Numbered from the stretch's first letter, positions 1 to 10,380 are shown. The stretch is 64,000 bases of DNA from Gnetum montanum (GCA_015680685.1 MNCI01030582.1:426519-490518), one strand, 5' to 3'. The notes: generated by a model not told the origin, from the sequence alone. Numbers and translations: made by a program.

Positions 1-1025
1 AGGGATGCATGACGGTTCAAAAGGTTCCAATACCTAGTGTATGTAATCTCTGATGTTCGCCAAGAACGATCACCACTCAGCCTAGCAGCGGCGAACTCAT
101 ATCGAGCCTTTAAATCGTCACGCTCCTCTAATACTTCAGAGAGTGCCTTTTCCTTTGCTTGCACTTGTAACCACAATTGTTCAATAGAACCCCTACAAGT
201 CCACAACGACTTGGCATTGTACGCAAGGCTGTCTGCAACGCCTTCATAAACAGGCCTCGGCACCTGTTCCACTTCTAGGGAAAGTGTAGTTAGGCTTTCC
301 ATGCTAATGCCCTCAAAGGGATCCCATCTTAGTTTAGCACCTACCCACATATAAAATGCGAACTTTAGAACTGTACAGGTAAGACAGGAAGCCCCTAATC
401 ATTAAACGAGTCATACCTATATCAGGGTGGACTTCTTGGAGATGCTCAATAACTTCTTCTGCGATTCCATCCACAAAATCCGACTTACTTGGCATCTCTG
501 AACAAATAAGTGGTTGACGAGTACGGGAAGAACTAACCTCAGCAGTCCCTTCAGGGGGAACCGTCTTCATGGGAACGTCCAACCGTACCATCCTGGTATC
601 GCTGCCTTCATCTAAGCCAAAAAACATGAAAATAAATAAATAAGAAAAAGAGTAGGAGCCACAATTAATATAATAAAAACCAACTAAGAGCGAAAACATA
701 CCCTGATCCTGTCACCCTCTGGGGGATCACCCAAGTCCAAGTCACCCTTGAGGAAGCTACTGAACATTTGGTTGATAGCGTCCTGGTCGTCTAAAGGTGC
801 AGTTTCAGTAGTCTTCTCCGTTAATGGCTCCGTTCCCCTGCCTTGGCTCTTCTCCGGGCTTTCCTCCTCATTGTTCTTCTTTGTGTGCATATCCTCCTCC
901 TCTCTGATGGTCTCTAAAGCCTGCTTCCTCACTTCATCAAATCAAAAACAACAACGTAAGCAATTGAAGCAAGGGTTACACATAAACGAAGATGATAAAA
1001 TGATAAGTAGATGGGCTTCATTCAC

Positions 1026-2066
1026 CTAGTATCTTAAAGCGTATTTTCTTTACACGTGGCTGGTTTATCTTGGCGACTTGTTCTGTGGGGCGTTCGGGTC
1101 TCTTCAATTTTGACTTGCCTTTGCCAACAATTTCCTTGATTACCCGCTCTGACTGTCTGACGGTCAAAGGTACATCCGTTGGCTCCATCCCCAGACTGTC
1201 CCGCATATGGATGGAACCGTCGGATGATCCCTTTGTAGTAATAGACACAGACTCATCAATACCTTCCGGGGCATCCTGTGATTTGGCAGTCGCGTACAAG
1301 TGTTTGACCCATGGACGGGATAGTTGACCCCGATCTCATAGGACAAACTTGTTGTCCGCACGCACCACAAGGAACTCGGCGAAACGGCGAAGATAGTCGG
1401 CGAAGAAGGCAAAAGTGAAGTGTGATTGTGCTTCGATATTCGTGCGCAACCGCACAATATCCTTATGCATGCCCGCCAACAAAAATTGAGCCCAATTGTA
1501 CTGCATCCCAGTTTCCAAAATCGTCTGCATGATGCGTACTGCCTCCACCCCAAAACTCCGCACCTGAGAAAGAGTTTTGGGAAACACCCGTGCTCGAAAC
1601 AGGGGATGTAGTTCGTTTACCTCAACAACCTTTGCCTTCCCCTACATTGAGAACCCCTTGGTGCCTTTCTTCACACCAAGCCAAGACTCCAGTTCACGGA
1701 TCGTTTGGAGCTCTTTGTGAGACCTGTCCAACACTACGGGTAGGCCATCTGCCGGCATGCCGAATAAGTTAGAAAAGAATACAGGCGACAGATGGAACAC
1801 CACCTTGACACCCTTAATCTGAGTGCTGTACTGAGAGACAGACTCATTGAAAGAGTCCATGATCCCTATCATTTCTCCAATTGAGACATTAGGGCTTGGC
1901 ATCATGAAAAGCTCTAAGAGGCCTGCATCATCCAGGAAATAAGTGAGGGATGGCGGGGCCTTCCTACATAACCACTTCTGTGCCTTCTCTACTCCCCCGA
2001 ACTTCATCGACAAAGTCGTCTCAGTTCATCCAGTTGTCACAGGGTCCCCACCCGAAGGCTCATCAA
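1026..2066 (-). other. Exon 4: retroelement-associated domain conserved between both gene copies
   Basis: The exon opens after a TTAACAG acceptor and encodes a segment around KFGGVEKAQKW, then a DAGLLELF motif and an IKGVKVVFHLSP..NLFGMP motif. The last resembles the 'RG..V.FS...IN..LFGLP' signature of plant retroelement ORFs (Pfam 'putative plant transposon protein' type, by recollection). Further on lies a Trp/Tyr-rich helix region (QYNWAQFLLAGMHKDI..FFADYLRRF). The copy at about 23,080-24,090 aligns over the whole exon, including a SITTKG motif near 1,240. It has three internal stops (TGA, TAG, TGA). A short apparent intron at 1,564-1,620 is not real, because it is open in frame and its coding counterpart exists in the other copy. 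Confidence 0.6.
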
Positions 2067-2496
2067 CTGTTAAAATAAGTTAAAACAATCACATCGGTCT
2101 CACCCCAAAGAGTTGAACAAATCCACTAACGCATGTAATAAATGCCACTACTCACCGTTAGTGGTAGATTTCAAGGTACTACCAAAACTATGAGGGAAGA
2201 CCAGTCCCTCATCTGTCCAGTCCTCATGCAACCATCCACGGGCTTTGCACATCGCAAAGGCTCTAGAAAATTGCTCATGGAAGCGGACCATCGAACCCTT
2301 TGTCTGAGCCAGTACAGCCCCACGGAGAGTGGGAGCCATCATAAAGGCCTCTAGAGTTGTGCGAGTGAGGGCTATCCCTTCGTCCTCAATTAGAGTCCCA
2401 TCTGGGTTAGTCTTTGGCCTGCAAATAAACGCATGTTAAAACCAAAAATTAACATCAAACGACGACCGATGAAGCTAGAAAGTCAACTGGTCTTAC

Positions 2497-2936
2497 CTGG
2501 TTATTCTGTACACCGTGCCAGGAGGATTCTAAAACAGGGTGTGCATGCAGGCAGCTATAAACAAAGTGTTGTTAATATAATCCAACCCTGGTGGCAACAA
2601 CTCCCACACACGCATTAACGGACATGTTGACTTGGGCCCCCATCTTCATCAACAAACGGGACCTTGTCAATGACTTCCATGAAGACCACAACGCCCTCTG
2701 CAGCTCCCGGAAATAATGCATCAACTACACTGCGCGCAGTCACCTCATCAAAAAATGACCACATAACCACCTCGAAGTTGGTTAACAGGAAGGCCAGAAA
2801 TTCTCCAGCGCCTTCCCTGAACCAGACTCCCTTATTATCCACAATTAGAGCTGGGGGAAGATCGCCATCCTAAATGGGTCCAACCCACGTCAGAACCCCG
2901 ACAAGCTCAACCACTATGAGGAAACGTTTGCTATCC
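2497..2936 (-). other. Exon 2: FCP1/NIF-type HAD phosphatase-like domain with lost catalytic residues
   Basis: Read from 2936 downward, the exon begins with a hydrophobic strand where HAD enzymes carry the nucleophile motif. Here it reads VVELVGVLT, with no DxD. The middle matches the family's 'RPG..EFL..L..NFEVV.WS' segment (WFREGAGEFLAFLLTNFEVV). After a one-base frameshift near 2,640 it continues with a VWELLPPG stretch and then NNTL plus 11 residues before NPP. In FCP1-like proteins those 11 residues hold DDSP. Here DD is replaced by AA and SP by CM. The exon ends at an AG/GTAAGA donor (2497/2496). The family call comes from recalled motifs, not a search. The fold is plausible and catalysis is not. 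Confidence 0.62.
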
Positions 2937-2995
2937 CTGCAACCAATTGCAATGAAATAAAAGTTTACATCACAGTCAAAAAATAAACTAACTGT

Positions 2996-3430
2996 TTACG
3001 ACCAACGTATATGCTGTGCCCAGCATATACGCCTGGCAAACCATTTCGAAAAACAACTTACGCCCAACGTATATGCTATGCCCAGAGCATATACGCCTGT
3101 GACGCATGCTCCAGTGTATACGTTGTATGAAGCGTGTACACCGAACAAAACAACACGATTCGAACGTAGAGTACACGCTGAACTCAGCGTATACGCCGGG
3201 CGAACAAAGACGCAACTTAAACCCAGCGTATACGCTACAAAACTCAGTGTCTACGCTGACGCTCGACCCCCCCCCCATGCACAGCGTATACGCTGGTGAA
3301 ACCCTCAACGTATATGCCTAAATCCGCCGACAACATCAACAAACTATGCCAAAAGGTAATTAGCACGCTAGAGAGACGCGCACAACGTATACGCTGAACA
3401 AACCCTCGGCACATACGCCATCGCGCAACA
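2996..3430. repeat. Cluster of GCGTATACGC palindromes in intron 1 of the antisense gene
   Basis: Intron 1 (2937-3596) contains many copies of the 10-bp palindrome GCGTATACGC and one-base variants (GTATATGC, GTCTACGC). Exact copies are at 3187, 3226 and 3284, and units lie about 20-60 bp apart. A looser group (AGCGTCTACGCT and similar) continues through the 5' leader at about 3,735-3,895. The same motif forms a dense cluster in the Tat 3' LTR at 9,340-9,735. Most variants are single C-to-T or G-to-A changes at the CpG positions. Confidence 0.8.
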
Positions 3431-3918
3431 TGATTTACACCAAGAAAATACGCCGGATAACAGGCCAATAAAACGGATGACAGTCTACGCCGCGCAGTGA
3501 CGCGGGCATGCACGCCAAAGAAACCCTCAAACCCTCTACACTCGATCATCTACACCAAAAGAACCAAAACAATAACAGACAGAGATCAAGGCTTACCCGT
3601 AGGGCGTCATGGGCCACTCCGACATCTTCAGCCTAGGCAGGCCCTGCAGCATCGCCTCCATCTCTTCGACGAAGGTTAGGTTAGAATCCTTCTTCCCCTA
3701 GCCTTCCACTTCCTTGCCCTTGCCCATCACAAAATGTTCACGCTGACTATTGAAGTGCACGCTGAGCGACTGTCTTCGAGTTTGGCGTCTATGCTGGGTT
3801 GTCTAGCGTCTACGCTTGGGTCTCTTGGAGACTACGCTTGGAAAGTTTATGCTTACGCTTACACAGGTCGCACCTTACGCTATCGCTGTTGAAAACAGGA
3901 AACAAATGGACCCCTCAT

Positions 3919-3930
3919 CCTTTATATAAC
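3919..3930 (-). promoter_or_regulatory. TATA box of the antisense gene copy 1
   Basis: The minus strand reads GTTATATAAAGG about 195 bp before the exon 1 ATG (3727). I see no intervening ATG in a strong context between the expected start site (about 3,890) and 3727. The position and direction fit RNA polymerase II transcription away from the Tat polymerase genes. Confidence 0.5.
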
Positions 3931-4059
3931 GACCGCTGATGCTGATGCTGCCATCGCTCCGTTATTGCCGTTTTGCCTCTATTTTCCTCTCTTTTGTGTC
4001 GAAATCTAATAAAAAATTATTAAATTATTAAAAAAAAAATTTTAAAGTCAATTAGAGAT

Positions 4060-4286
4060 AGTATTACGTCCTGGTTCCTTCATGGATCCCATTTTACACG
4101 TTCACTTAAACCATTGGCCTGGTAAGGCCTTAAACTGCCATTCTCCTCACCCACTAGTGGCCCGGTATGGCCTTAAACTGCCATGAGTCCAGGTGTGACA
4201 ATAATCCACCATGATACACGTATACACACTTTAAATTTCCGAAAGACACGGAACAATCCCTTCTTGCTCACGCAACTCCTAGTTTA
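4060..4286 (+). repeat. Spacer with a duplicated CCTTAAACTGCCAT unit between antisense promoter and RT
   Basis: Two adjacent units of about 50 bp share 'GGCC.GGTA.GGCCTTAAACTGCCAT' (about 4,110-4,142 and 4,161-4,184). Related 'TAAACTG.CA' units recur after integrase at 7,790-8,180. An acceptor-like TTTATTGGCAG ends at 4,293, just before RT coding begins. No gag or protease coding is visible here. Confidence 0.5.
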
Positions 4287-5387
4287 TTGGCAGGGATGAG
4301 CTCAATGGACTGCCAGCACTTAACCGCACCGTTAACCATCAACGGACCATATGGTGCCATTCCACGAGACTTTGACATAAACTTCATCAACTCAAGTCCA
4401 CTAATGGACAATGCGGTCATAGCCTCAACACAGCAAACAACAGAAAATTACCAAGGCATGACAAAGTTTCTTGACATAGAAGCTGAAAACATCACTGAAG
4501 ACCCGTTAACTGAAACCCCCATTACTATGCCTGATGGGGAAGTTAAAATATTAAAATTAAGCATGCTATTACAACCACGCATGGCTCAAGACATTCAAAA
4601 TGTGCTAAGGGAAAACATGAAAGCGTTCGCTTGGTCTTATATGGACATGCCCGGGCTAAACCCTAAGATTGTCCAACACAACATCATTCTTGACCCAAAA
4701 CTAAGACCGATAAAACAAAAAGCGCGAAAAGTTAGACCCGAAGTGGCGTTGGCAGTTCGCAATGAGATCACTAAGCTTTATCAGGCTGGTTTCATTCGGG
4801 CTGTTGATTATGCCGAGTGGGTGTCAAACATGGTCATCATCCCAAAGAAAAATGGAAGCATTCCATGACTTAAACGTAGAAACCATAAAAGATGACTTTC
4901 CCTGCCCAGCATCGATCAACTCGTTGATTCGACTGCCGGACATGCCTTGTTGTCGTTTATGGATGGCTTTTCGAGGTATAACCAAATATGCATCAACCTT
5001 GAACACCAACTTCGGACTACCTTCATGACCCCATGGGGAACTTTTTGTTACACAATGATGCCCTTTGGTCTCAAGAATGCTGGGGCCACCTATCAAAGAG
5101 CCATGATGTTCATCTTTAGCAATTATATGCTACGATCGCTCAACGATTATGTAGATGACATCGTGGTTAAGTCAAAAATGATCGAGCAACACGTACAAGA
5201 CCTTGACTTAGTCTTAAAATGTTGTCTAAAATATGAGTTAAAGCTTAACCCCAAAAAATGCGTCTTCAGCATCAAAACAGGTAAGATGCTTGGATTCATA
5301 ACCTCTGAAGCAGGGATACGAGTGGACCCTGATAAGGTCAAGGCCATTACCAATCTGAAACCACCCAGTAACCTTACCGAACTTTAA
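4287..5387 (+). pseudogene. Ty3/gypsy (Tat lineage) reverse transcriptase
   Basis: This is the polymerase of an LTR retrotransposon, which copies the element's RNA in the cytoplasmic particle. Coding starts just behind 4,287 with the linker typical of Tat/Ogre elements, then 'AFAWSYMDMPGL', the RT fingers (RPIKQKARK, AGFIR, VVIIPKKNGS-like) and a break near 4,866. There a stop and small frame changes remove the conserved 'C.DFRDLN' segment. The frame resumes with LLSFMDGFS, MPFGLKNAGATYQRAM and the catalytic YVDD box at about 5,149-5,160. The frame ends at TAA 5,385, where homologues continue into 'GLQGRL'. No protease precedes it, which is unusual and is explained if the antisense gene separates protease from RT. 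Confidence 0.88.
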
Positions 5388-5855
5388 GGTTTACAAGGTA
5401 GGTTGCAGTTCATCAGGTATTTCGTAGAAAAATTAACAGACAAACTAATACCTATGAACCACCTGTTGTGTAAAAATGTCCATTTTGAATGGACTCCGTA
5501 GTGCCAGGAAGCCTTCGAAAATATCAAGACAGCACTCACCCGACTGCCTACAGTTTACCTGCCCCAAAATAACAAACCGTTTTACATCTATCTTGCCACT
5601 TTAGAGTCATCCATCGCATCTATGCTCTGCCAGAAACGAGATGACGAAACTGAAATCCCTGTATACTATTTGAGCCATGCCTTAGTTGCCCATGAGAAGA
5701 AGTACAGCGACGTGGAAAATTCATGCTTAGCTTTAGTCTTTTCTCTAAGAAAATGGCGACATTACCTCTTCCGTAATCAAGTTCACATAATCTATAAGGA
5801 CAATGTACTACGAGCCATAATAGGAAACATTTACGAAATGAGTCGAATACCCTGA
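5388..5855 (+). pseudogene. Retroviral-type RNase H / connection region of the Tat element
   Basis: Directly after the in-frame TAA the reading frame continues with GLQGRLQFIRYFVEKL, a TAG near 5,500, then the RNase H-like core: FYIYLATLESSIASMLCQ, the YYLSHAL box and the EKKYSDVE motif, ending with a stop at 5,853. The first catalytic Asp of the usual 'TDAS' motif reads 'LATL', so this RNase H looks inactive. That is expected in Tat elements, where the second RNase H downstream takes over. Confidence 0.78.
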
Positions 5856-5864
5856 TGGAAAGCC

Positions 5865-6620
5865 ATGATAGTTGAGTTTGACCTGTACTACGTAACACAA
5901 TCATCGATCAAAGGTCAAGCCATAGCAAATCAAATGGCCGCATCACCAACGCATGACCAAGCAACCATAGAGCCTGAATTCCCGGATGAAAGTATAAGCA
6001 CAGTAGACACGGTGCCTAACAACTACGATGCCATTTTAAACTTCGATGGAGCATCCACCTCTCGGGGAGGAAGCGCTGCTGCTATCATCACTTATCCCTC
6101 TGGGGAGATCCAACCCTTTGCTTATCGTTTCAATTTTCACTGTACTAACAACATAGCAGAGTATGAAGGTCTTCTTAGAGGACTCACAGCAACACTGGCT
6201 TCAGACATCACATGCCTGGTAGTCAGAGGGGATTCACAACTGGTGGTAAACCAAGTCATGGATGTCTACACGTGTAAAGCTCAACATTCGCAACCATACT
6301 GTGACTTGGCAAAACATTTAATGAAACGATTCGAAAACATTGATGTGCAACACGTCTCTCGAAACGATAACACCATCGCGGATGCATTGGCCACATTAGT
6401 GCTAAACATATCACCTAACATGTTCCATGTCTTACCAAGCTCTGTAACCAACTGTGCTAAACCAATAATCGATACTCCCGACATATTGCCGATTGTATCT
6501 GTTAGCTCAACACACGCAATGGAATGGTATGATAACCTAAAAGAGTACCTTCTACGTGGCGAAGCACCACGCCACCTAACAAATGCTCAGAAAGATGCAG
6601 TGCGAAAACGTTCTAGGTAG
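5865..6620 (+). pseudogene. Archaeal-type second RNase H (aRNH) of the Tat lineage
   Basis: The 251-codon frame holds the domain that marks Tat/Ogre/Retand elements. It has FDGAS with the first catalytic Asp, AEYEGLLRGL with the Glu, VRGDSQLVV with the second Asp and NDNTIADALA with the last Asp. All four acidic positions survive, so this part is well preserved. It degrades the RNA strand of the RNA:DNA hybrid during reverse transcription. The frame is cut from integrase by a single TAG at 6,618, after which the same frame continues. The domain assignment is from recalled family motifs. Confidence 0.88.
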
Positions 6621-7763
6621 TACACCTTGGTAGGGGACACACTATGTCGTAGATCCTACGAAGGCATATTGCTAGCATGTGTAAGTAGTGACGATGCCCA
6701 AACGATTGTTGATCAAGTACATGAGGGACTATGTGGAGGACACATAGCACCAAAAGCCATGGCCACGAAGATAAGACGCTTAGGCTACTATTGGCCCCAC
6801 ATGGAATACGACTACTCCTCCAAAGTCAAAACATGTAACATTTGTCAAAAACATAGTAACTTAATACATGTGCCACCAACCGCGTTGCACACAGCACAGA
6901 TCACATGGCCTTTTCAGAAGTGGGGATTGGACCTCATCGGCCCGATAACACCCTCGTCTTCCGCAGGGCATAGTTTCATCATAACCATGACAGAATACTT
7001 TATGAAGTGGGTAGAAGTAGCTCCCCTTCGAAAGACAACTTCTAAACACGTATGCAACTTTATCCTAGAAAACATTGTAACCCGTTTTGGCATTCCCATG
7101 ACAATAATCACCGACAACAGGCCACAATTTAGTAGCGCCGAAACAAAAAACTTTTGCGTCAGTCTGGGGATTAAGCATTCATTTTCGTCCCCTTACTATC
7201 CTCAAAGCAATGGGCAAGTAGAAGCAACGAACAAGACAATCATAACAATACTTAAGAAAATGCTAACCCAAAGCAAAAGGAAATGGCACGAGCAACTAAA
7301 ATATGCACTATGGGCATATCGCACTACACACCGGGCGTCAACAGGTAAAACTTCGTACAGTCTTGTTTATGGTTCAGAAGTTGTTTTACCTTTGGAATTA
7401 CAGGTACAATCACTAAGGATCACACTCTCTGGACTCCTCGATGACGAGCAAAACAACGAGCTCAGGCTCATTGACCTCGACTCGGTCGAAGAAGAACGTG
7501 CACGCGTGCTCGATCAGATCAACTGGTACCAAAAGCAACAACGACAGCGGCATCGGCATGACATTAACAAGTGCCAAATCCGCGAAGGTGACCTTGTACT
7601 CAAAGCTTCTCGGGAACACCCGGACAAATTCTCACCCAACTGGGAAGGGCCTTACATGGTCATCAAGGCATTCGATAATGGCGCATTCAAGTTAGCTGAC
7701 ATCGAAGGGAACGAACTCGCTAATCCGACAAATCATTTGTACCTAAAACCGTTCTATGTCTGA
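6621..7763 (+). pseudogene. Tat-lineage integrase
   Basis: This frame encodes the HHCC zinc domain (H32, H39, C70, C73 of the 378-residue frame) and the catalytic core with D102 (WGLDLIG), D163 (TDNRPQF) and E199 (GQVEAT), giving the canonical D-D-35-E spacing. The C-terminal region has GDLVLKAS and the 'KFSPNWEGPY' tether, and ends with LYLKPFYV. The usual TDNGTQF reads TDNRPQF, which could weaken activity. No chromodomain is present, as expected for Tat. Apart from the upstream TAG it is uninterrupted. This is the best preserved coding stretch in the window and suggests a fairly young insertion. Confidence 0.92.
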
Positions 7764-7780
7764 ACACAAGCTCAGGTATG

Positions 7781-8180
7781 AGTAGTCCTAGAATCACGAC
7801 TATAAACTAATACCACAGAGCAGTCCTGGAATCATGACTATAAACTGATACCACCAAGCAGTCCTGGAATCACGACTATAAACTGATACCACAGAGAAGT
7901 CCTAGAATTAAGACTATAAATTGATACCACAGCTCGTCCTGGATTATGACTTAAAACTAATACCAAAATGTCCGCAATGACGATAAACTACCATCCGTCT
8001 GGCATGACAGTAAACTGCCGCCGTCACAACCACCAGAGTCCGCCAAGACTATAAACTAGCTTGCCTCTTCATAGTCCGCTAAGACTAAAAAACTGGCAAT
8101 GTACCGTCCGCCACGACGCTAAACAGGCAATGTCCAACAGGTTATGACATAAAACCAACCCATAATAGTTTGCCAAGACT
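7781..8180 (+). repeat. Tandem repeats in the Tat 3' untranslated region
   Basis: About four units of roughly 45-50 bp share GCAGTCCTGGAATCACGACT..ATAAACTGATACCAC (7,781-7,970). They are followed by looser units built on GTCCGCCAAGACTATAAACTGGCA (7,970-8,180). Tandem repeats between integrase and the 3' LTR are known for Tat/Ogre elements and can seed satellite DNA. Confidence 0.78.
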
Positions 8181-8733
8181 ATAAATTGGCAAGTTCACAG
8201 TCGGCACCTCACTTCGCCGCCATGCTCATTCATCGCTCGCTTCATTGCACCACTTGCTATCAGCTGCCATCTTCAGCACTGCTTTCATCTACATACAGTA
8301 CCTACCGCTCTCCAGCATCTCTGTGTCATCGGCCGCCATGTAAGTCTAAGCTCTTCTATTCACTCACGGTTTTCTTGTCTCCTTGACGTTGTGTTTGCAG
8401 GATGACACCCAGAAGTGTCGTACAAGAGTGCACTTCATCACGAGGAGCAAGATAAGACACTGTTTGCAGCATACATGGCAAGACTGAATCAAACCATTCA
8501 CCAATACATCCTTGTTCACTGATGAGACTCCCCTATCCATTCACCAAAACACCTTATCCCAACATCCCATTGACACACTCGGTACATTCGAAACACTGTA
8601 CTGCTTTAAAGTAGCCGCAACACGCCGCGCAACACCTGCACATGAGTACAAAAGCAAAGCCAAGCTTACAAAAAAAAAGAGAGAGAGAGAGACCTCTGGC
8701 ACTTCCCATACAAGCCCCAGGAGGAAAGGAAGT
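8181..8733 (+). other. Tat 3' untranslated region with polypurine tracts
   Basis: There is no convincing coding. A pure purine run of A then (GA)n lies at 8,670-8,692. A second purine-rich stretch, GGAGGAAAGGAAG, lies at 8,720-8,732, immediately before a TGTCTC that I take as the LTR start. Either could prime plus-strand synthesis. Confidence 0.5.
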
Positions 8734-9336
8734 TGTCTCAAAACTAAGTACTCATGTCCAAAGTGCTCAAACAATATCTAGTTGCATGGCTTTGGCTCCC
8801 TGCCAACAGGTTCCCCTTGAATGCTAAACATGAGCCTTGCTCTCCCAAAGAATGTAACACATCCTCCCGTGGCTTTGGCCTCACCAGCCAGTCCTCTTGA
8901 CAACTAACCAAGAGCCTTGTTCCGCCAAAGCACGCACATCGCATGCCTGTACTCCGAATCTGCTACAACAATGGTTAAGGCACGGATCAGCATGCCACAT
9001 ATTGAAACATCCCCTGTCCACACACTTCCTTGGGCAGTCGCCAATCCCTATCCTCCCATCAGCCACAAATTCCACATTCTCGATCCCCTGTACTACTGAA
9101 CACGGTGCGTTGACGTCTCGTCCAAGTAGCAGCGGACAACGTTTCTGTCGAGTTGCTTGTGGTGTTTTGCACTTCTTTGTTGACGCCTCTCGGGTCGATT
9201 CCTCCAAGCGCCAACAAAGAGGGGCCAATGACACACCATAAAGTTCGGAGCTTAGTACTTGTCCGACCCCAAACAAGGCCCTGGAACTCACAAACGACGC
9301 AGGCTGCATGAGAGCAACACTTAGTTTTTTGCTAAG

Positions 9337-9735
9337 TATATGGGGCCAGCGTACACACAAGTGTATATGCCTGGCATATATGCCCAGCATATTTGCGTAT
9401 ACGCCCAACATTCATTTTCGGCGTATATGCCCAACATTCATTTTCGGCGTATACGCCCGACACTTCAGTGTATACGCCTAGCTCCCCGGCGTATACACCC
9501 AGGCACTACAGATGTGCACGCTTGACGACAGGATCTCCAATGGCAGCATGAAGATAACACCGAAGGGCAAGAATTGAAGCAAGTGGCACCCTTCGGCGTA
9601 TGCGCCCGGCGTGTACACCCAGCATTCTGGTGTGTACGCCCAGCATCCGTCAGCGTATACGCCCAACGTGTACGCCGACCTGATGCAGCGTATACGCCCA
9701 GTAGTTGTAACATTTTGTATATTTGTAAAGCGTAT
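9337..9735. repeat. GCGTATACGC palindrome cluster in the Tat U3
   Basis: At least four exact GCGTATACGC copies (9395, 9447, 9653, 9688) and many one-base variants (GCGTATATGC, GTGTACGCC) are each followed by CCCA or CCA. A 25-30-bp unit around 'CCAACATTCATTTTCGGCGTAT' is duplicated at about 9,405-9,450. The cluster ends about 55 bp before the TATA box. Confidence 0.82.
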
Positions 9736-9789
9736 GCACCCGGTCAATGCACCACGTGTCGCCCATCCCGAGTCTAGCGTAACAACCTG

Positions 9790-9796
9790 TATAAAA
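9790..9796 (+). promoter_or_regulatory. LTR TATA box
   Basis: TATAAAA within CCTGTATAAAACCCCC, downstream of the palindrome cluster, is the expected core promoter of the LTR. Confidence 0.6.
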
Positions 9797-10380
9797 CCCC
9801 CATTTTTCCACTTCTGCCAGACGTTTTTGCAAAATCCTGGAGTAGACCAGAAAACATTTACGCTGTGCAAAAGAGCAGAAAACCTTCTTACGTTGAGGAG
9901 TCCTACACGCTGTGGATCTAGTCTCTTACTCTCCGCCCACTCTGCAAACCGTCCGAGTCACCTGTGTGTACACCGGGGCTTTTCGGCCGCCTTGTGTTCC
10001 CACAACTACGTTAGACCGGTGCATTGTACTCTAACTCTATAATTCCATCGTTTCATTCGTTGCAAGTTCTTTTATAGTTTTACGTCAATTTGGCCCATGC
10101 CTCGCTTGCGCTTCGTTTGCATCTATTTACGTTTTACGCTGTTTTTGCTTCGTTTACGCCTGCACGCCGTTTACGCATAACCCAGCATATTAGCATTTGC
10201 GTACGTGCGGGGAAATCCTTGTCTGATCCGCGTGTGGACCACCCAAGGTACTTTGCCTCCACTACATTCCAGCACACCCTCAGGCGTAGGCAGGGTCTTC
10301 TATACGCGTCCTGCAATCCCGCGGCCTCTATTTTTCCTTCTAGCCGGAGACCGACGATTTCAGGCGGTACAGGAGCCACT

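Larger units (their letters stand above)
1..3727 (-). pseudogene. Seven-exon antisense gene, copy 1 (HAD-like / transposon-protein-like / coiled coil), 3' end off window
   Basis: I reconstruct seven exons on the minus strand, joined by GT..AG introns in matching phase: 3727-3597, 2936-2497, 2418-2156, 2066-1026, 931-716, 611-417 and 340 to beyond position 1. Several joins are needed to keep frame (for example 716 to 611, and 417 to 340 across a 76-bp intron). In order the product has a Lys-rich N-terminus, an FCP1/NIF-type HAD-like domain (exon 2), a retroelement-associated domain (exons 3-4), an acidic low-complexity stretch (exon 5) and a Glu/Lys/Leu-rich coiled coil (exon 7). Lesions seen are TAG in exons 1, 2 and 4, two TGA in exon 4 and one frameshift in exon 2; several of the stops fit C-to-T change. 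Every exon aligns with the + strand copy at 21,322-25,578. It sits head-to-head with the Tat polymerase at 4,287. Function is unknown. It may be a captured host gene or a retroelement accessory gene. Confidence 0.72.
8734..10371 (+). mobile_element. 3' LTR of the Tat element (approximate ends)
   Basis: The block begins TGTCTC after a polypurine stretch and ends ..GGTACA just before unrelated decayed sequence. It holds a U3-like repeat cluster (9,340-9,735), a TATA box (9,790) and a GC-rich R/U5-like part. CpG is abundant here and falls sharply after about 10,380. The matching 5' LTR would lie left of the window, so neither the ends nor a target-site duplication can be confirmed. A fresh comparison of the flanks could shift the ends by tens of bases. 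Confidence 0.5.

Noticed and set aside
748-1327. Plus-strand reading frames opposite the antisense gene exons
   Set aside because: They mirror minus-strand exons that are supported by splice sites and by a second copy.
1564-1620. A 57-bp GTAAAC..CTCAG intron inside exon 4 of gene copy 1
   Set aside because: It is a multiple of three, open in frame, and its translated residues align with the other copy, so it is coding.
3078-3321. Short reading frames across intron 1 of the antisense gene
   Set aside because: They are by-products of the palindromic repeat on both strands.
7781-8180. CRISPR-like array
   Set aside because: Units are imperfect and contiguous without distinct spacers, in a plant retrotransposon 3' region; this is a tandem repeat.
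9465-9870. Several overlapping reading frames of 80-140 codons in the Tat LTR
   Set aside because: They arise from the GTATACGC repeats being free of stops in many frames on both strands; no homology or start context.
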